Source of the DNA: Epiperipatus broadwayi
Lineage: Eukaryota; Onychophora; Udeonychophora; Euonychophora; Peripatidae
Assembly (NCBI GenBank): GCA_028023455.1
Contig: JAQFVV010006544.1
Span: forward strand, 188,001-252,000
DNA length: 64,000 nucleotides
Direction: 5' to 3'
In this document: piece by piece, positions 24,056 through 38,142 of the stretch
Layout: every line of letters starts with the position of its first letter
How positions within the stretch are numbered: position 1 is the first letter of the stretch
The notes under the pieces: generated by a model
What the model was told of the DNA's origin: nothing
The model's input: the letters and a program-made list of their open reading frames with translations, nothing else
The model's database searches: none
Made by a program: the position numbers and the translations under genes

Positions 24056-25638
24056 AATACAAGATAATTTCATTTAATTTTGATTTACACTATTCCAACC
24101 ATTATCCTACATAAGAAATATTATCTTTAGAATTTTACAACTGGAATATATTACAATAATTCATTCATTTTTTTCTTTTGCTGCATTTCTTTTTAAAGCC
24201 ATTGAATTAATTTCTTTTATTAAATGAAAACTTTATTTCAAAAAGTATTCTATAATAGGCAGATGAATATGTGATGGGGATTTTAAATAGACAATGAATA
24301 AGAATAGCTTTAAAGTTTATACATCAAATTATTAACTTAATAAATTAGTTGCAATAAAATACATATTAAAAAAAAAATTAAATAAAGAATAAACATATTT
24401 AATGAAAAATACAACACAAACCATTAAAATAAATAATCAAATGGTTTACTGCTCAGAAATTCATGACCACAATCTATGAATTTTGATCTCCAGAGTTATG
24501 ACTCTGTCACTATAAGAAAACATGCAAAGCTAACAAAAACCATTAAGATAATCTCTTCAAGTACATCTACTATGTTCTTTCTGTAATTGACTTAATTTTT
24601 TTTATTTAAGACACTCAATTTCTTTGGAAGAGTTTGATTTAAAATGTTTCTGCTATTAATTATCATTTTCTGATCTTTGACATAAAAATGTCATACTATT
24701 TTGTCATAATTAAAACAATTTGATTTTGTATCAGCTGCTAACTTATAAATCTGAAACCCTGTCCAGTTTAGTGCACTGATAGAAGAGTGAGTGATTCAAG
24801 ACTAAAATTCCCTGAATTGAAGCTCAACTATCAAAATAGTAATCAAATGTTACATAACTCCCTCTTCCCTGAAAACTATTCGGTTATTTTTAATATGCTA
24901 AAATTAATTCATATTTTGATTATCCAATGTTAATATTATTTAAACATTTCAAAAGATATTTGCTATAATTAACTTCAATATCAAATATAAAAACGAAAAA
25001 ATGGAAGTTAGACGACATCTTAAACATCATACTAAGAAACTATTAAAAGTATCTAAGATGCAAAAGTTCAGTTTGAAATGTTAGCAGCTAAACATAAAAA
25101 AAAGGTCATTATATAATCCGTTTCCTAATAAAAGCATCTCCAACAGCTGTCGAAAGGGAATAGTAAAATAGTGCCACAAACTGGCTAACTAAGAGTTAAT
25201 GATTTTCATTTCTTGTTTTAACCTCTAGCTAAAAATAGCTGGATACTTATTTATTTATCAATAATTGATTAGCTGGAATAACTCTAGGCTAGTTATCTGG
25301 AAAAAAAATCATAAGCTGTTTGTAAAACTACAAAAATTATTCGGCCTCAATTTAAGCTTACCAAGTACATTGGAGGCAGATGCAGCACCATAAATATGTA
25401 ATTTTCCATATTTAATTAAAGAAACATTTAATTAAAAATCAATGAAAGAATGAAATTTACATCTTGATATTACAAACATTAAAAAAAATTCAAAAACAAT
25501 AAATCATGATACAAACTAAACAATAATCTTCATTGATTAAGAAAGTATAATTCTTAAGTAATAAAATACATTTGCCTTTCATAATACTTAAAATAATTAT
25601 TAAATAGAAATCTCTCATTCTAAGCAGAAAATCATCAC
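24056..25638 (-). other. POLG intron, no recognisable content
   Basis: AT-rich intron. Nothing supported. Confidence 0.5.
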
Positions 25639-25745
25639 CTTTGCTTGTTCACGAGTAATACCAACTGTAGCTGCTGTCCGACTATGCATATCTGTACCAT
25701 CACTTTTTTTGCCTTGTAAAGTCATCCAACCAAAGGCCGTACAAC
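25639..25745 (-). CDS. POLG: POLG exon: start of motif B (O helix)
   Basis: 107 bp, acceptor TATTCAG, donor GTGATG. It reads [20 protein letters not shown], then [15 protein letters not shown]. The final REQAK supplies the conserved Arg and Lys of motif B, which bind the incoming dNTP triphosphate (R943 and K947 in human, family knowledge). The intron falls inside the O helix, in phase 0, right after that Lys. Confidence 0.97.
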
Positions 25746-26299
25746 CTGAATAAAGCATTTAAAAAAAAAAAAAAAAATTGAAAAAGAAAAAATAGCTACA
25801 GTTGTAAATACACTACAATTAGTGATGATGTAAGATTTCTATATTGTTTATTTTGAATTACATTAAATCAATAAAATACAAAATTTACAAAAATTAAAAC
25901 TATAAATGCAGAAAGCTACATATATTGCATATACAGATTAATCCTGGTATAGTCAGAATACCAAACTTTTAACTATAATTATCACTGTAATGCTCACAAT
26001 ATATTATTATCAAAGCCAAAAATTTCGGTTAAACAAAATCATTCCCATCTACAATTCTGTAATAAATGTATGACCAAATTAAGTTTTATTTCACATTCTT
26101 GTTATCAACAGTTTGCTAATGATTGTGACTAATAAAAAATGTTCCATATTAACTTTCAACACTATTGAAATTTCTTTGACAATTTTTATACTATTACAGA
26201 TATAATTAAATTTAAAGGCTGAAATAAGTGCCACATATTTGTAATTGATTAAAAAAGATCAAATATAAATGCACACAACTATATATACATATAAACATA

Positions 26300-26430
26300 A
26301 AGATGTGATAAAAACTGAAGAAGATAGCAGAACAATATTACTCAAAATATTGTATTATATACTAATCTGCATGCTATTACTAATAGTTGAATATATTTGG
26401 AAAGTTAATTTTTTCCAAAAACATTTAACA
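26300..26430. repeat. Dispersed repeat fragment (kin of 10620-10790 and 39200-39370)
   Basis: Contains atagcagaacaatattactc and gctattactaatagttgaat, found in diverged form at the two other places. It probably derives from a Penelope-like terminal region. Confidence 0.5.
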
Positions 26431-26679
26431 ATATTAAATGACTGAAATGATCATTCTACGAATTACAGACAAATAGCGAATTTAGTTTAACAATAAAATA
26501 AGAATTGACTAAATCAATTTCTATAATCAAGAATCTGTTACTATCTAGTATCTAATGAGTAAATTTAATATTTTCTATAATGTAATATTATGTACAGCCA
26601 CATTTTTAAAAAAGCTGAGTTTCTATAATTGTAGATTTAATATATTTTTTCCCTCCAACTTCTTAACTAAATATATCTG

Positions 26680-27345
26680 GCTCCAAGTAATATTAAAAAT
26701 ATCATCACAGTCATGGAAATAATTCTAATGACAGTATTTAACTTTAGTCCCACTTTCTTGTTTTAATCTGACAGCTCTTCTAACATAGTACTATTTACTA
26801 CAATAACTACATCATCTTTAAAACTGAAATAGCTTAAGTAATCTCCATTTATGCTTATTTTCTTAACTTCTCTTTTTATTCAAAAAGCACTTCCCTCAAA
26901 CTTATGAAAAATTTTACAAAGATAAAATTTAACTGCCATACATCCATATCAATATAAACATTCTTAGTGTTACAATGAAATTAAATAATCATTGCTGTAG
27001 GTATTTTGATACTCTTTAGAATTTTACAATACCATGAGTCTATGTCTTGATGTTTCAAACTTTAATCACTATGGAAGTAAATATAGAATCAAATGTCTTC
27101 ATAATTGACAAATTCAAAGCATAATGGCAAATCAAAATTATTGATTTTTTCTATAACTTCTTTTAATATTTAGAAATGATCTACTATACTAAACCCATTT
27201 TTAAATCCAACTTGTTCTTTTAGTTAATTTGAATCCAAAGTTCTCTGTAGATGAGTAATAATGGTCTTAATAAAGATCTTGTATAGAACTAATATCAATA
27301 TCATTTCTGATTTCCATTTATCATCTGGTATATCTGCTATGTATA
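26680..27345 (-). mobile_element. RTE-like LINE fragment (palm region)
   Basis: Text parallels 58310-58970 of the best LINE copy: the actacatcatctttaaaact block (FADD region), ttaagtaatctccatttatg, and the atcaatatcatttctgattt block near the start of the RT palm. Frames are broken. Minus orientation, like all four LINE copies. Confidence 0.75.
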
Positions 27346-27379
27346 TATATATATAGTTAGAACTTAAAAAAATGTGTTT

Positions 27380-27690
27380 AGAGATAAAACTTTGAAAAGC
27401 ATTACCGCATTAGAAAATGATTAATTAAAAGATAAGGAACAAGTATAATTAACTAGTTCTAGAACATTCCATATTACGGGGGAAACGTATAAAGAACAAG
27501 TCTAAATAATTAGTTCTAGAACATTCCACATTATAGGGGGAGCACATAATAACTTGGAAATAAGCAAAATTGTAGTCTTATTACACAGTCACATCGTTGG
27601 AGTTGATCGCTGTTGACAGAAGATACATAATGGCCTGAGTGTACAGAGGCCCCAGGGATTATATAGGCCACATTGGTTTATATATTCACA
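27380..27690. repeat. LTR-like dispersed repeat, copy 1
   Basis: Shares an ordered set of words with 36900-37245: tctagaacattccacattat, cacagtcacatcgttggagt, cctgagtgtacagagg, and a final gattatataggccacatt block. Within this copy a 60-bp stretch with tctagaacattccatatta is duplicated. Promoter-like and LTR-like character is inference. Confidence 0.55.
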
Positions 27691-27699
27691 ATTACTATA

Positions 27700-29380
27700 A
27701 ATCATGAAATGAATAAAATATAAAATATTTGAAATTAACAAATAGTCATCAATATTAATTTTAAATGTTATTTCTGAATATATGTAAACCCATACTAATA
27801 TTAATTTTAAGGCATTGTAATGTGCAAATATAAAAGAAAGATCTTATATAATAAAATGTTTTAACGAGGGTTTTTGTTGATATCAAAAGCTTATGTACTA
27901 CTTTTCATGTACATTCTTGATAATAGTATTTATAAATTCAGTCATTATTGTAATTAACCTCCTTGGGCATCAATCATGATAGATAATGGAATGGGACCCA
28001 CTATAGGAAATACATGATAGATCTTATAGCAAAGTTCTCTTTTTTTCTTAAAGCATGGTTTTCTTCTTATAAGCAGGTAAAGTTGTATTCTATGCACAAT
28101 CAACATTCATATCTGGATAAAACTGCATAGTTGTCACACTTTTGATAAGCTTTGGTTTGTTCAGTCACCCGTGGCAAATATTCTTCTGGTAAATACTATC
28201 ATGATTGCAGAGTTAGATTTAGTATTTAAAAATTGTTTGTTTAAATAGTCGGCAATGCAAAGCCATTTGAAGCTAATCTGTAAAAAAATATTTTAACTAA
28301 CGGTTTTCGTTTTCAATAGCTACCGCATCAAACTAAATTTTTGGATGGTTATAGTCTTTTTTTTTTCTTGCTGGCAACACCATTCTACTTTTCTATTGGC
28401 ATTTCCCCCTCTCTTCCCAGAATTAATCAATACTATTGCATTTTCTCTGATTCAAGAATAAAAATGCTGTTGCTTTTAAGACGTATTTATAATTTTGCCC
28501 AAGCAAGGATACCATATCCCATTATTCTAAATCTTTAATCGTATTTATTTTTGATATGTTGATAAACATATTTATCACAATGGACAAACTAATTAACACT
28601 CTATTAATTTTTATATTATAAAGTTTTTTTATAAAACACTTTTTATCTCAAATCAGAATATCTGATTTAATTTTACAAAGCATACTTTTTTTCACAATCA
28701 GATAGTTATTTTATAGATAATTATAAAATAGGTTTTTTAATTTATACTAACTAGAAAGAAAAAAAATTACGACCGAATTTTGAAATTCACACTCTACCTG
28801 TTTTTAATTTTAATGCTTTATAATTTTTAATAAAATATTTGGATTTGCCACGAAAGTTCACAAGTAAAAGACAATTTATTCTCTTCCAGAAAGTAAATCT
28901 GAAAGATTATAAAATATGGCATATTTTCTCTTTCTTTTTTTAAGTTACACATATAAAATTTAAATAAATTAAGTATTTTCTTTTTCTTCATTAAGAGTTA
29001 TAATTTTACTAATTTTAATATCTTCAGAGAACATTTTTAATTTTGCACAATACATTTCTTACAAAACATTTCATGGCTAAATCTATAAACCAACTTTCTT
29101 TTAATCTCTTAAAGCGATGTAATTAAGAGCTATGTATATATATTGCATACGTGCTCACACAAATCCCAACATATAAAATTTATATATCAATTTATTATAT
29201 ACTTTTTTTAAGCTGTCTTTAATAATTTGATAACAATGCAGCTTTGTAATACAAACAATTCTAATTGCAATCAATTTAAAATTATAAAATAATTCTATTT
29301 GCCATTATTTGTACTGTTATAATATATGTATTTATTTAATGTTTTAATAGACTAATGTGTGCTGAAACATTTTTACTAAA
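27700..29380 (-). other. POLG intron, no recognisable content
   Basis: AT-rich. An open frame at 28341-28538 is not recognised and begins in a poly-T run. Nothing supported. Confidence 0.45.
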
Positions 29381-29383
29381 TGA

Positions 29384-29697
29384 AAATTCTGTTTTTAAAA
29401 TAGTTAAAATTTCAAGCTACAATATTTCAAGGCAATAATAAATTAAAACTTGTTGTGCAGACTGAAATAATACCACAATGTCTAAGCTATTTTTTAACCA
29501 AAAGATGGCATTTACTTTTTGTTAGTATTAAAAGTTTTATAGTGAGATAAATTATTAACCAAAAGGAGTACAATCTTTTGGTTAAAAAAACTTAGACAAT
29601 GTACTGTTATTTCAGCCTGCACAACAAGTTTCATTGCTTATTGCCTTGGAAATATTGTTGCTTGAAATTTTAACTATATTTTAAAAACAGAATTCCC
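29384..29697. repeat. Foldback element, about 314 bp
   Basis: Left-arm words (aaaattctgtttttaaaata, acttgttgtgcag, accaaaagat) return inverted on the right (atcttttggt, ctgcacaacaagt, tattttaaaaacagaatt). The loop centres near 29545. Confidence 0.8.
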
Positions 29698-29854
29698 ATT
29701 CTTTAAAAACTTTTCATTGTATATATATAATAGTATAAATCTTTTGCTCATTATTAAAAATTTAATAATAAACTTATTAAAAAAATATGATTTTTTAAAT
29801 AATCTTATAAGATTTTTCAATAAAAAATGTGTGTGGTGTATATATAAATATATA

Positions 29855-29892
<38 letters not shown>
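29855..29892. repeat. Poly-G run of 38 bases
   Basis: An uninterrupted G homopolymer follows a TATATA stretch. In this AT-rich genome it is more likely a sequencing or assembly artefact, or a collapsed gap, than a genuine locus. A second G-rich patch follows at 30064-30172. Confidence 0.9.
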
Positions 29893-30063
29893 CTAAACCT
29901 ATTAGTACAATAATACAAATACCCAGTAGCGCCCTCTGTTTAAAGTAACTATATCTTAATAATGTTAGTTGATGTATATTTTTTATAATTATTTAAAATC
30001 ATTTCCATTATATTTTTTTTTTTTAGTTTTTTTGTTTTTTTCAAATTAAAATTTTAAAAAATT

Positions 30064-30172
30064 TTGGGGGGGATGGGGTATTTGAAAGTTTTTTTGGGGG
30101 GGGGATTTTTGGTTTTGGTTTGTTGGTATGGTGTTTTTGGTTGTGAAGCTATTTAAGGGAGGGGGGGGGGTG
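30064..30172. other. G/T-rich low-complexity patch
   Basis: Runs of 8-10 G alternate with T runs. It resembles the patch at 19225-19425 in composition and in bordering repeat sequence. Probable artefact. Confidence 0.55.
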
Positions 30173-30179
30173 TTAACAG

Positions 30180-31080
30180 TACACTTACATTGAATTCATT
30201 GATAGTATAGATGGATTGACGAGTTTGACTGCGAACTTTTACCTAAGGTTAAAATGGGAATAGAATGTTTATTATCTTCAAATGCAAATCTATGTAGTCT
30301 ATTCATACTCGACACTAAATAAAAATGCATTAAATTTAAGTTGTTTATAGACGCTTGCATGGATTCGTTATCGGTTAATTATGTTTTGGGTTTTCATATT
30401 GGATCAGAAATATATAGACATTCGATAAATAATGATACCTTACGGTGAGTATCTAAAATGTATTTATTCGGATGTCTTTTAAGTTATTGGTGTCAATGCA
30501 AGCATCTTATGGTGAATGCTATTGGGTTACTTATAAATTTCCCTCTGCAACTGACGGTATCAATGACTGTATTTTGATCGTTTTTTTATTTTGAAATGTT
30601 TTTAACCGTGTAATCTATGTAACCGATCTATACTCAACATTATAAAACAAACTTTTATAAACCCATCTGTGTGAACTTATAAAAATTAAAATGTAAACTT
30701 ATAAAAATTAAATGTAAATTAAAATCTAGAATAAAAGTTAAAAATGTAGTTAAATGCTAAAGTAAACATATAAAATAATAATGCTAAATTTTATATATAT
30801 ATATGTGCGTAAATAAATATTTTATGTGTTAATTACTAGCAGTGGCTTATTTTATTTTTTATATATTCTTAGATAAGAATTTATTATAAATATGAATCTC
30901 TGCTACTCCCTGAGCTAGTGACAATGGGCTAACGACCGGATATCAAAAAATATATATAAAAATTTTTTTTTGACTTACGTATCTGCCTACTTTATAAATT
31001 TTCTAGGTTCAAATGACTAGATGGCGCCCTGTAGTGCAGATTACGTTAAGCTCTCTTTCTCCGGATCGTTACAATATATA
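30180..31080. repeat. Dispersed repeat, copy 2 (partner at 9650-10150)
   Basis: Same block order as copy 1: tttgactgcgaacttttacc, ctatgtagtctattcatact, ccctgagctagtgac and cgtatctgcctactttataa, ending tagatggcgccctgtagtgc. It is longer in the first half than copy 1, which suggests an internal deletion there. Confidence 0.7.
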
Positions 31081-32338
31081 TAAATAATATATAGATGAAA
31101 ATATACAATTAAATGAAGCAACATCAAATTTTCATGTGCTGTCTAAAGGATTTTTTAACATTTTAAATATTCCTACATTGGCAAAAAAATCAGTCAATAA
31201 GAACATGTTACATATTTCAGGTTCTCCCTAATTATCAGGTGTTCTAGACATGACCGATAATACATTAGCATAGCAATATTATTTTTATATAAATATCACA
31301 ATTAAACAGAGCCTAAAGTACATACTGAGATTGGTCAATTTTTTATCAATGTAGTAATGCTTAAAAGTTGAAAAATTCTCTAGGTAGTAGAAAAAGATTT
31401 ATTTATTTATTTATGAACAAGATTCTTTGTGAAAAATTGAACTTTATATATTGACTGTGTATTAATATTAAGCTTTTAGAAATAAGGCAGCATTAAATTT
31501 ATTGCTATTTGAACATTTACTCTTCAACATCAGACTAACTTAGTAGTGGCATTTATATAAAAATAATATTACTATGTTGATGAAATGTCAGTCATTTTTA
31601 AAGCATCTGTTGATGGGTAGAGCCTGAAACATGTGTCATATCTAGATCAGTTGATTTTTTATCAATATAACAATGTTTAACAGTTAGCAAATCCTCTAGA
31701 TTGAATATAAAGATTATATCACTTTCATTTAATTACATATATATATATAAGAAAAATCATAATTAATTTATCTTTATAAGAGAAAAAGAAATTTCATCCA
31801 TTACATGTAAAATGGGTTGTCCATACATATTTTAAATGATAACAATAAACGCTTAAGCTATTAACAATCTCAACCTGTAGTCAAAGTAATCTCCTTTAAC
31901 AATAAAGATGTTAATAAAGGTTACCTTGACTACAGATTGAGATTGTTGATAACTTAAGAGTTGATTTTTATCATCTACATTTATAAACCTATTAAAGTCT
32001 TGAGTAATTGGCTTTATTGTCTTAGTAAATATATATTTTAAGCACATCATCCACATTAATAATATAAATTCTATCAATCCACATGAAAAGTGCAATATGT
32101 ATGAGTGATCTGCTTATAATTAATTATGTAAGAAAAGAGTAATAATCTTTTTGTTGGTGAGATCATCTAAACATCTTTATTCTTATTAAGGAGTTATTCA
32201 AAACTTATTCAAAATCAGTTAAGTCATGATTTTTTTTTAATACATTAACCTATGAAAGCAAAATAATTAGCAATATTTACACAGACTCAATAAAAAATCT
32301 CAAACTATGTATCAATTTTTTTTTTCTGTTATGCATAC
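31081..32338 (-). other. POLG intron with one hairpin
   Basis: A short foldback at 31860-31952 pairs caatctcaacctgtagtcaa with ttgactacagattgagattg. The text around 31310-31400 and 31616-31710 is a diverged direct repeat (gtcaattttttatcaatgta). Nothing else. Confidence 0.5.
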
Positions 32339-32474
32339 CATGCATCTGAGCAAAATGAGCATCTCCCAAGATAGCTGCTATCCACAATTCTTGTGAATCC
32401 ACATCAGCGCCAACAATATTATAACCAGGAGGGGCTTGAATCATGGATTTTAATTCACTACCTATACGATCAAT
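32339..32474 (-). CDS. POLG: POLG exon with catalytic motif A
   Basis: 136 bp, acceptor ATTTCAG, donor GTATGC. It reads [19 protein letters not shown], then [20 protein letters not shown] and [15 protein letters not shown] is polymerase motif A; the first D of D-V-D-S-Q-E is the metal-binding aspartate (D890 in human numbering, family knowledge). The exon starts in phase 0 and ends with one base of a Gly codon completed by GT of the next exon. Confidence 0.97.
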
Positions 32475-35400
32475 CTGAAATATGTATGAACATGTATAAA
32501 ATTCTTTGCTTGCAAAGAAGATCTTATTAACATGGCAGCAAGTTAAAAAAAACATAATATTTAATCATATATAGTCCATCAATTAATTAATTAATTAAAT
32601 AGTAATTATTAACACTGAAAGATCTTATGAATAGAAATTAGTGCATCTACCTACCATTTACACTGACATGAAATTAGAATCCAGGTGGAATGTGAATGTT
32701 TTCACAGGTAAATGAAAAATTGTAAACAAGCCTATCATTGTTTTCAAAGTAGTTTGACTCAGAGTCAATATCATAAACCGATCTAATTATTGATCTATAA
32801 ATAGGTTTTAAATTATTCTTAACATGAGAGTATAGATCCCAAATAATTTGATTTATTATTGATCAGTAAGGGAAAGTATCAGATAACCATGAATGCTCAA
32901 ATCATATTTCTTTTATTCTTTACTTTTTAAACATTTGATAATTTAGCAATAGTGCCTAAACCAAAATAGTTAATATTATAGATAATTCAATAACTAATCT
33001 ACTATCAACAATACCCTAAGAATGGCAGTATAACAGTCAAATTTTAAAAACAATATATTAGATTACTATTCGATGTACTACTACATATATGATAAGCATA
33101 TCTCACAAATCAAAAGGAAACACTATCAACTACTATCTAATGAAAGAACTAGTGAAAAGATGTTTTATCATAACTATTAAACGCACACATATTTTAAAAT
33201 GTATGCAAAAAAACTATCATTAAAATCAATCTTTACCAAATCTTCCAATTTACTTAGTTTATACAAATCTACATAAGGTAAAGGTAAAACAGACTTCAAT
33301 AGTCTACTTCAGAGCAAAGATCTCTCCAACAGCGCCTCACAGAACAACAATGAGAAAGACCTTACTAATTGATTGTACAATTTTCCAACCTAGTTTTTCT
33401 CTCTACTTAATAATGGCTAGGTAATCATTTAACAACTAATATTGAATAGTAATTCATATAAAGTTAAAGAAAGAGGTCGGTCACCCCCCCCAAGTAAATT
33501 AATTATAATAGCTGTTTATAGCTAAATTATAAGATAAAATTTAGTTTTAATCACTTGCAAAGTACCATATTGAAAACTAAATATCATAATATATATTATA
33601 AACTAATATTACTATGCTTCTTAATGTCTATTCCCATGGTGAGCTTAAATCTTTAACTTATCTAGACAAAAGATAATTAATCTTGTCAACAATTGAAGTT
33701 GATAAATTAAAATTCTTACTTTTCATAATAAAACAAATGTTTATTAACAATAACATACTTACTGTTTTACTATAAGATTGAAAATATAAAAAATCAAATG
33801 ACAATTCAGAATAACACGATTTAGAATGGAAGTCAAACAGAATTAACTTTTCATCAACCTTTTTAACTTAAAAAAGTATGAATTGTGTATTAACAACATC
33901 AATGATTATTGCCCTCTGAAAAATCCATTAACAAAATGATCTATATCCTATAAAAATGTAATCTCACAGAATAAGCAACTGATTATACTTCTTAAAAATT
34001 TTGACCAACCTGCATTATCCCTTAATTCCTGAAAACTAAATAATTTAAAAATATAATAATAAAAATGCAATATATTTAATTCAGATGCAAATTTATAATT
34101 GAAAGTTAGTAATATGACCACTATATTAAGACCAGTAGTTTCACCCCTTTATTTTATGTTTTGCTAAGATCATATATGATAATTTTTTTATTTTTTACTC
34201 TTAATGATGAAAGATGATTCTGGAATAAATTAGATCAGAAGCAGTTACTACAGATATCTATTAAGAAAACATATATAAAAAAACAACAACATACCATTAA
34301 ATATATATATATTATGCAATCATTTAATAATATAAAATTTATCTGAACAATCATAAAATATTTAATTTTTAATAGTATTACTCTGTTAAAAAATATTATG
34401 TTTATATCAAATTAATATCTTCTTTTCCAATGAAATATCAAATTTTCTTCTGATAGTGTTAACATTGGTCACTTGCTTTGCTTTCCTTCCTTTATCACTA
34501 GACCAATAAGCCATAAATATTTATAATGTGAATCTATTATAATTTATTATTAAATACATTCAACAAGTCAGTTTCAAACATATTAATACTATAATATAAA
34601 TAATAGTACTTAATGAATCATTTCACATTTATTAATATGCAGACATATTGCTAAATACAATCAAAGCAATGAAGACAAAGCACAAATAAGAAAAACCTAT
34701 TAATTATTTATGTAAAACTTCACAGATTAAGACTTCATGGATATTTGAGTTATTCTTCTCGATGACAATTTGATTCAATTTTGAGACTGTTTCTCTACAT
34801 TATCCAAATGTTTGTTATTCAAAATGAATTTTTCTTGAATTATCTGTGATATTCACAAAACAAAATGGATGGAATTGCTTAATGCAACGAATGAAATGCC
34901 TCCCATGAATGATGATATTCATCAGACATTTGTCCAATGTCAACCGAGAAACAGTGATTTAACTGCATTTAAAAAAATACAAAATTAAATAGCAAGGAAA
35001 TGTTTTACATGAGTGGAACTCAACATTTTTAAAAAGCCTTTAGATGAATTTTCATAATCTTTTATACTAATTTCAAAAAGCCATTACTTTCTTATATTAC
35101 ATCCTCAAAATTATCATAGTCTTGCCCAAATTAATTCTTGTTTCTACAGACACTATCAAAATAAAAAAGATGGTAATCTATAGTACCCCTGTAACATTAA
35201 GTATATTACTATAAAAAAAGATATACAGATATTCCGAGGCAATACAAAGATGACAATTTCTAACTTAATATGATCATTAGGTATATAAATTCATATCTAT
35301 TATTGTGCCAATCTATTACTACTAACTGATAAGAATTTATATCTTTACATAAAGTGAGTTTATTTTATTAATGATGTAATATTTACTAAGGTAATAAGGT

Positions 35401-36848
35401 TGAAGTAAGGAAGAATTTCCCCTATGGGTTCCCCTCTTTTCTTCCAAAGCTAAACTTGTGGTTAAGACCTGTAGAGGACCCTACCTTCGTATTTTCAAGC
35501 ACACACTCTTGAGGTTTATTGCCTTGTAAATATTACTTACGTAATCAATGTGCATTAAATAAATTTATAATTTATTAATGATGATAATCTTTAATTTATA
35601 AAAAAAAAAAAATCAATTTATTTGCATGAAAAAAATAATATAAAGATTAATAATATAAAAATATCAGTTTCAAGATATAAATAAAACATTTGGAAAAGAT
35701 ATACATATTTATAAACTTAGAATTCAATTAGCCACATTGTTATAACTTGTACGCAAGAATTAAGATAACAATAATCGTTTTGTTCATAAAAAATCCATTT
35801 ACTTGCATCAACAAATCAAGACATAAATAAAACCACTACAGGGAGAGAGGAGACAACAGTTGTACATGTTGAACAAATTATCATATCTATACACAGAATT
35901 CAAAGGCAAACTAATTATGTTAGGCATATATAAAATTGTAGATGCTAGAATTAATACCAAATTATTATAATAAAGTTTAATTTTATTATATCTTTAAAAA
36001 AAAATCACTGTTAGAATTCATTACGAATAAATACAGTGTGTTAATATGACATCTGTAGTAATTGTTATTTTTTTTTGGTTTAAATAAAGCCTTTAATACA
36101 TATAAATAAAAAAATTTCATACATAAAAAAAAAAAGTTAAATAATAACCTATTGTTCAGGTCAAATGTTCATCATATTACCACTGAACCAAAACAAATAG
36201 GGGATTAGATAATAATAATTACTTTGGAACCAAATACCTGTGGAAACATAATCACATTTGCAAGTAAAACAAAGTGGATTACTTTATGAGTAACAAAAAA
36301 AAAAGACTATAATTATTAAGGAAAAAACAAAAAAAAATCCAGTGACTGCCTACCCTTATAGCAGAATTTTGAGCCTGTGGTTATGTTCATTCAAAATAGA
36401 TGGATCACAGGACTTAAAGTTGCAGACAAGGTATCGAGATCTGGTGTTGATTGTGAATAAAAGAATGTTTCTATATTAAGTAAAACTCAATTACAACATT
36501 TGCTGCTACTTCTGCAGCAATAACAGTTAATTATAGTTTGAATAAAATCCTTCATTAATTGCACAAAATCTTTAGAGTAAATATTTTCGTTTTGGAATGA
36601 AAAAATTAAAAATTGAGAAATTTGGCACAGACCAGTAATTTCTGAAAAAGCTAATGGTTCAAGAAAATTATTGTTTGATAGAACAAAATGCAATTTATTA
36701 GTTGGAGATGCCACTATTATATTTACATCACATAAATTTATCAACACTATCACTATTTTCTAATTCATCTTGCACTAGTATATGGTGACTAATTATTTCT
36801 ACTAAATTTTTCTATTATCTGAAGTGACACATTAATAATGCTTTATTT
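32475..36848 (-). other. Long POLG intron, mostly featureless
   Basis: AT-rich intron. One plus-strand open patch, about 34840-34985, reads KWMELLNATNEMPPMNDD then IHQTFVQCQPRNSDL before a stop. It has balanced amino-acid use, unlike the surrounding noise, but I recognise nothing and see no splice sites. No other feature supported. Confidence 0.4.
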
Positions 36849-37250
36849 GTATATATTTAAAACTCAAAGAAATAGCATGGTTAGAGATAAAATAAATGAT
36901 TAGCATTACAGGATTTATATGTGTATATTTAGAACTCAAAGAAATAGAGTAATTAGAGATAAAATAAATGATAAGCATTACTGGATTGGAAAGTAATTAA
37001 TTAAAAAATAAAGAACAATTATAATTAGTTATTTTCTAGAACATCTCACATTATAAGTAAATAAAAAAAACCTCAAAGATAAGGAAAATCGAGGTTTTTT
37101 ACACACCCTCACATCGTGGGAGCTGATTGTGCTAGAGAAAATAGAAAGTGACCGAGTGTAATGAGGACTATGGAGGGACCCAGTGAACTCCACCACTGAA
37201 GATACTAAAGTGGACCTAGGGACTATACAGGTCACATCAGCCTTATTATA
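36849..37250. repeat. LTR-like dispersed repeat, copy 2
   Basis: Matches 27380-27690 in order: tctagaacatctcacattat, ccctcacatcgtgggagctg, gaccgagtgtaatgagg, ggactatacaggtcacatc. A 75-bp segment (aactcaaagaaatag plus flanks) is duplicated in tandem at its start. It also carries a small hairpin, aacctcaaag / gaggttttt. Confidence 0.55.
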
Positions 37251-37542
37251 ATTTATGTATGCCTCGTCGGCATTTTGTAAGTAATATTAATATGTATAAA
37301 TTGTAAATATATTAAGCGTGTTGATAAATTCTTGCTAATAGTAACCCATGGCGAATAAAGTCACTATTTAGTAATAAAACCTTGTTGGTCTGATCACCTT
37401 TACCCTTGATTGTAGTATTCGTGGTGACTGTACATAGCAAATAACCATGCTTATCAAGATATAAATCAAAATTTACATTTTTCGGCAAGACATTTAACAG
37501 CAATACAATTTATATGAAAACAATGAAAGTATAAAAGATTTC

Positions 37543-37590
37543 TAACAGGCAAAACTCTCTATACATATATAGAGAGTTTAGCCTGTTTTA
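37543..37590. repeat. Minimal hairpin of the ACAGGCAAAACT foldback family
   Basis: A perfect-ended 48-bp hairpin, taacaggcaaaactctctat / agagagtttagcctgtttta. The same terminal sequence bounds the larger element at 52198-52682, so this may be its extreme internal-deletion form. Confidence 0.65.
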
Positions 37591-38084
37591 ATAAAAGTTA
37601 AGAGCAAGCATAAGAAATTGTGATCATGTGATGTTTATTGGTATAAAAGATTTGATCAATTACTAATTAGTGATAGCTGTTCCTTCGATTTATTTTTTAT
37701 TCTATAACTCAATTTATAAATTGCAAATTTCTTGCAAGCAGTCGTTTAGATAAATACATTAATAATTATTACAAATCATTTATTAGCCTAGAGATTATTA
37801 CATCATTTTTAGTTTTAGCCAGATATAAATTTTACACAATTAAAGATTAACATTACCTTACTAAATACTATTATAATATCATTTTTCTTTTTTTTTGTTT
37901 CATATGTAATATCTTAAATACTTTAAAATATGCATTTTTCTATACATATTTGATACGAATAAAGATATTTGAAAAAAGTGAAATGATTGTACAAAGAGGC
38001 AAAAGAGTGAATATGAGAAGTTTAGCACTTGAAAATTGAGGTGCAGTAATTTACTATTAATAAATACTAAATGAAGATGATGAA

Positions 38085-38142
38085 GATTGTCACCTGACCA
38101 AATGATGAGTGCTGGTTCAGTCAGAAATGCATTTTGGTGGTT
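38085..38142 (+). ncRNA. Decayed type-I hammerhead ribozyme
   Basis: The layout matches the two better copies near 60.6 and 61 kb: ACCAA (38097-38101), then ATGATGA in place of CTGATGA (38102-38108), GTGCTGGTTCAGTCA in place of a clean stem II, GAAA (38124-38127), a short spacer and TTGGT. The C-to-A change in the core and the broken stem II predict no activity. Confidence 0.55.
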
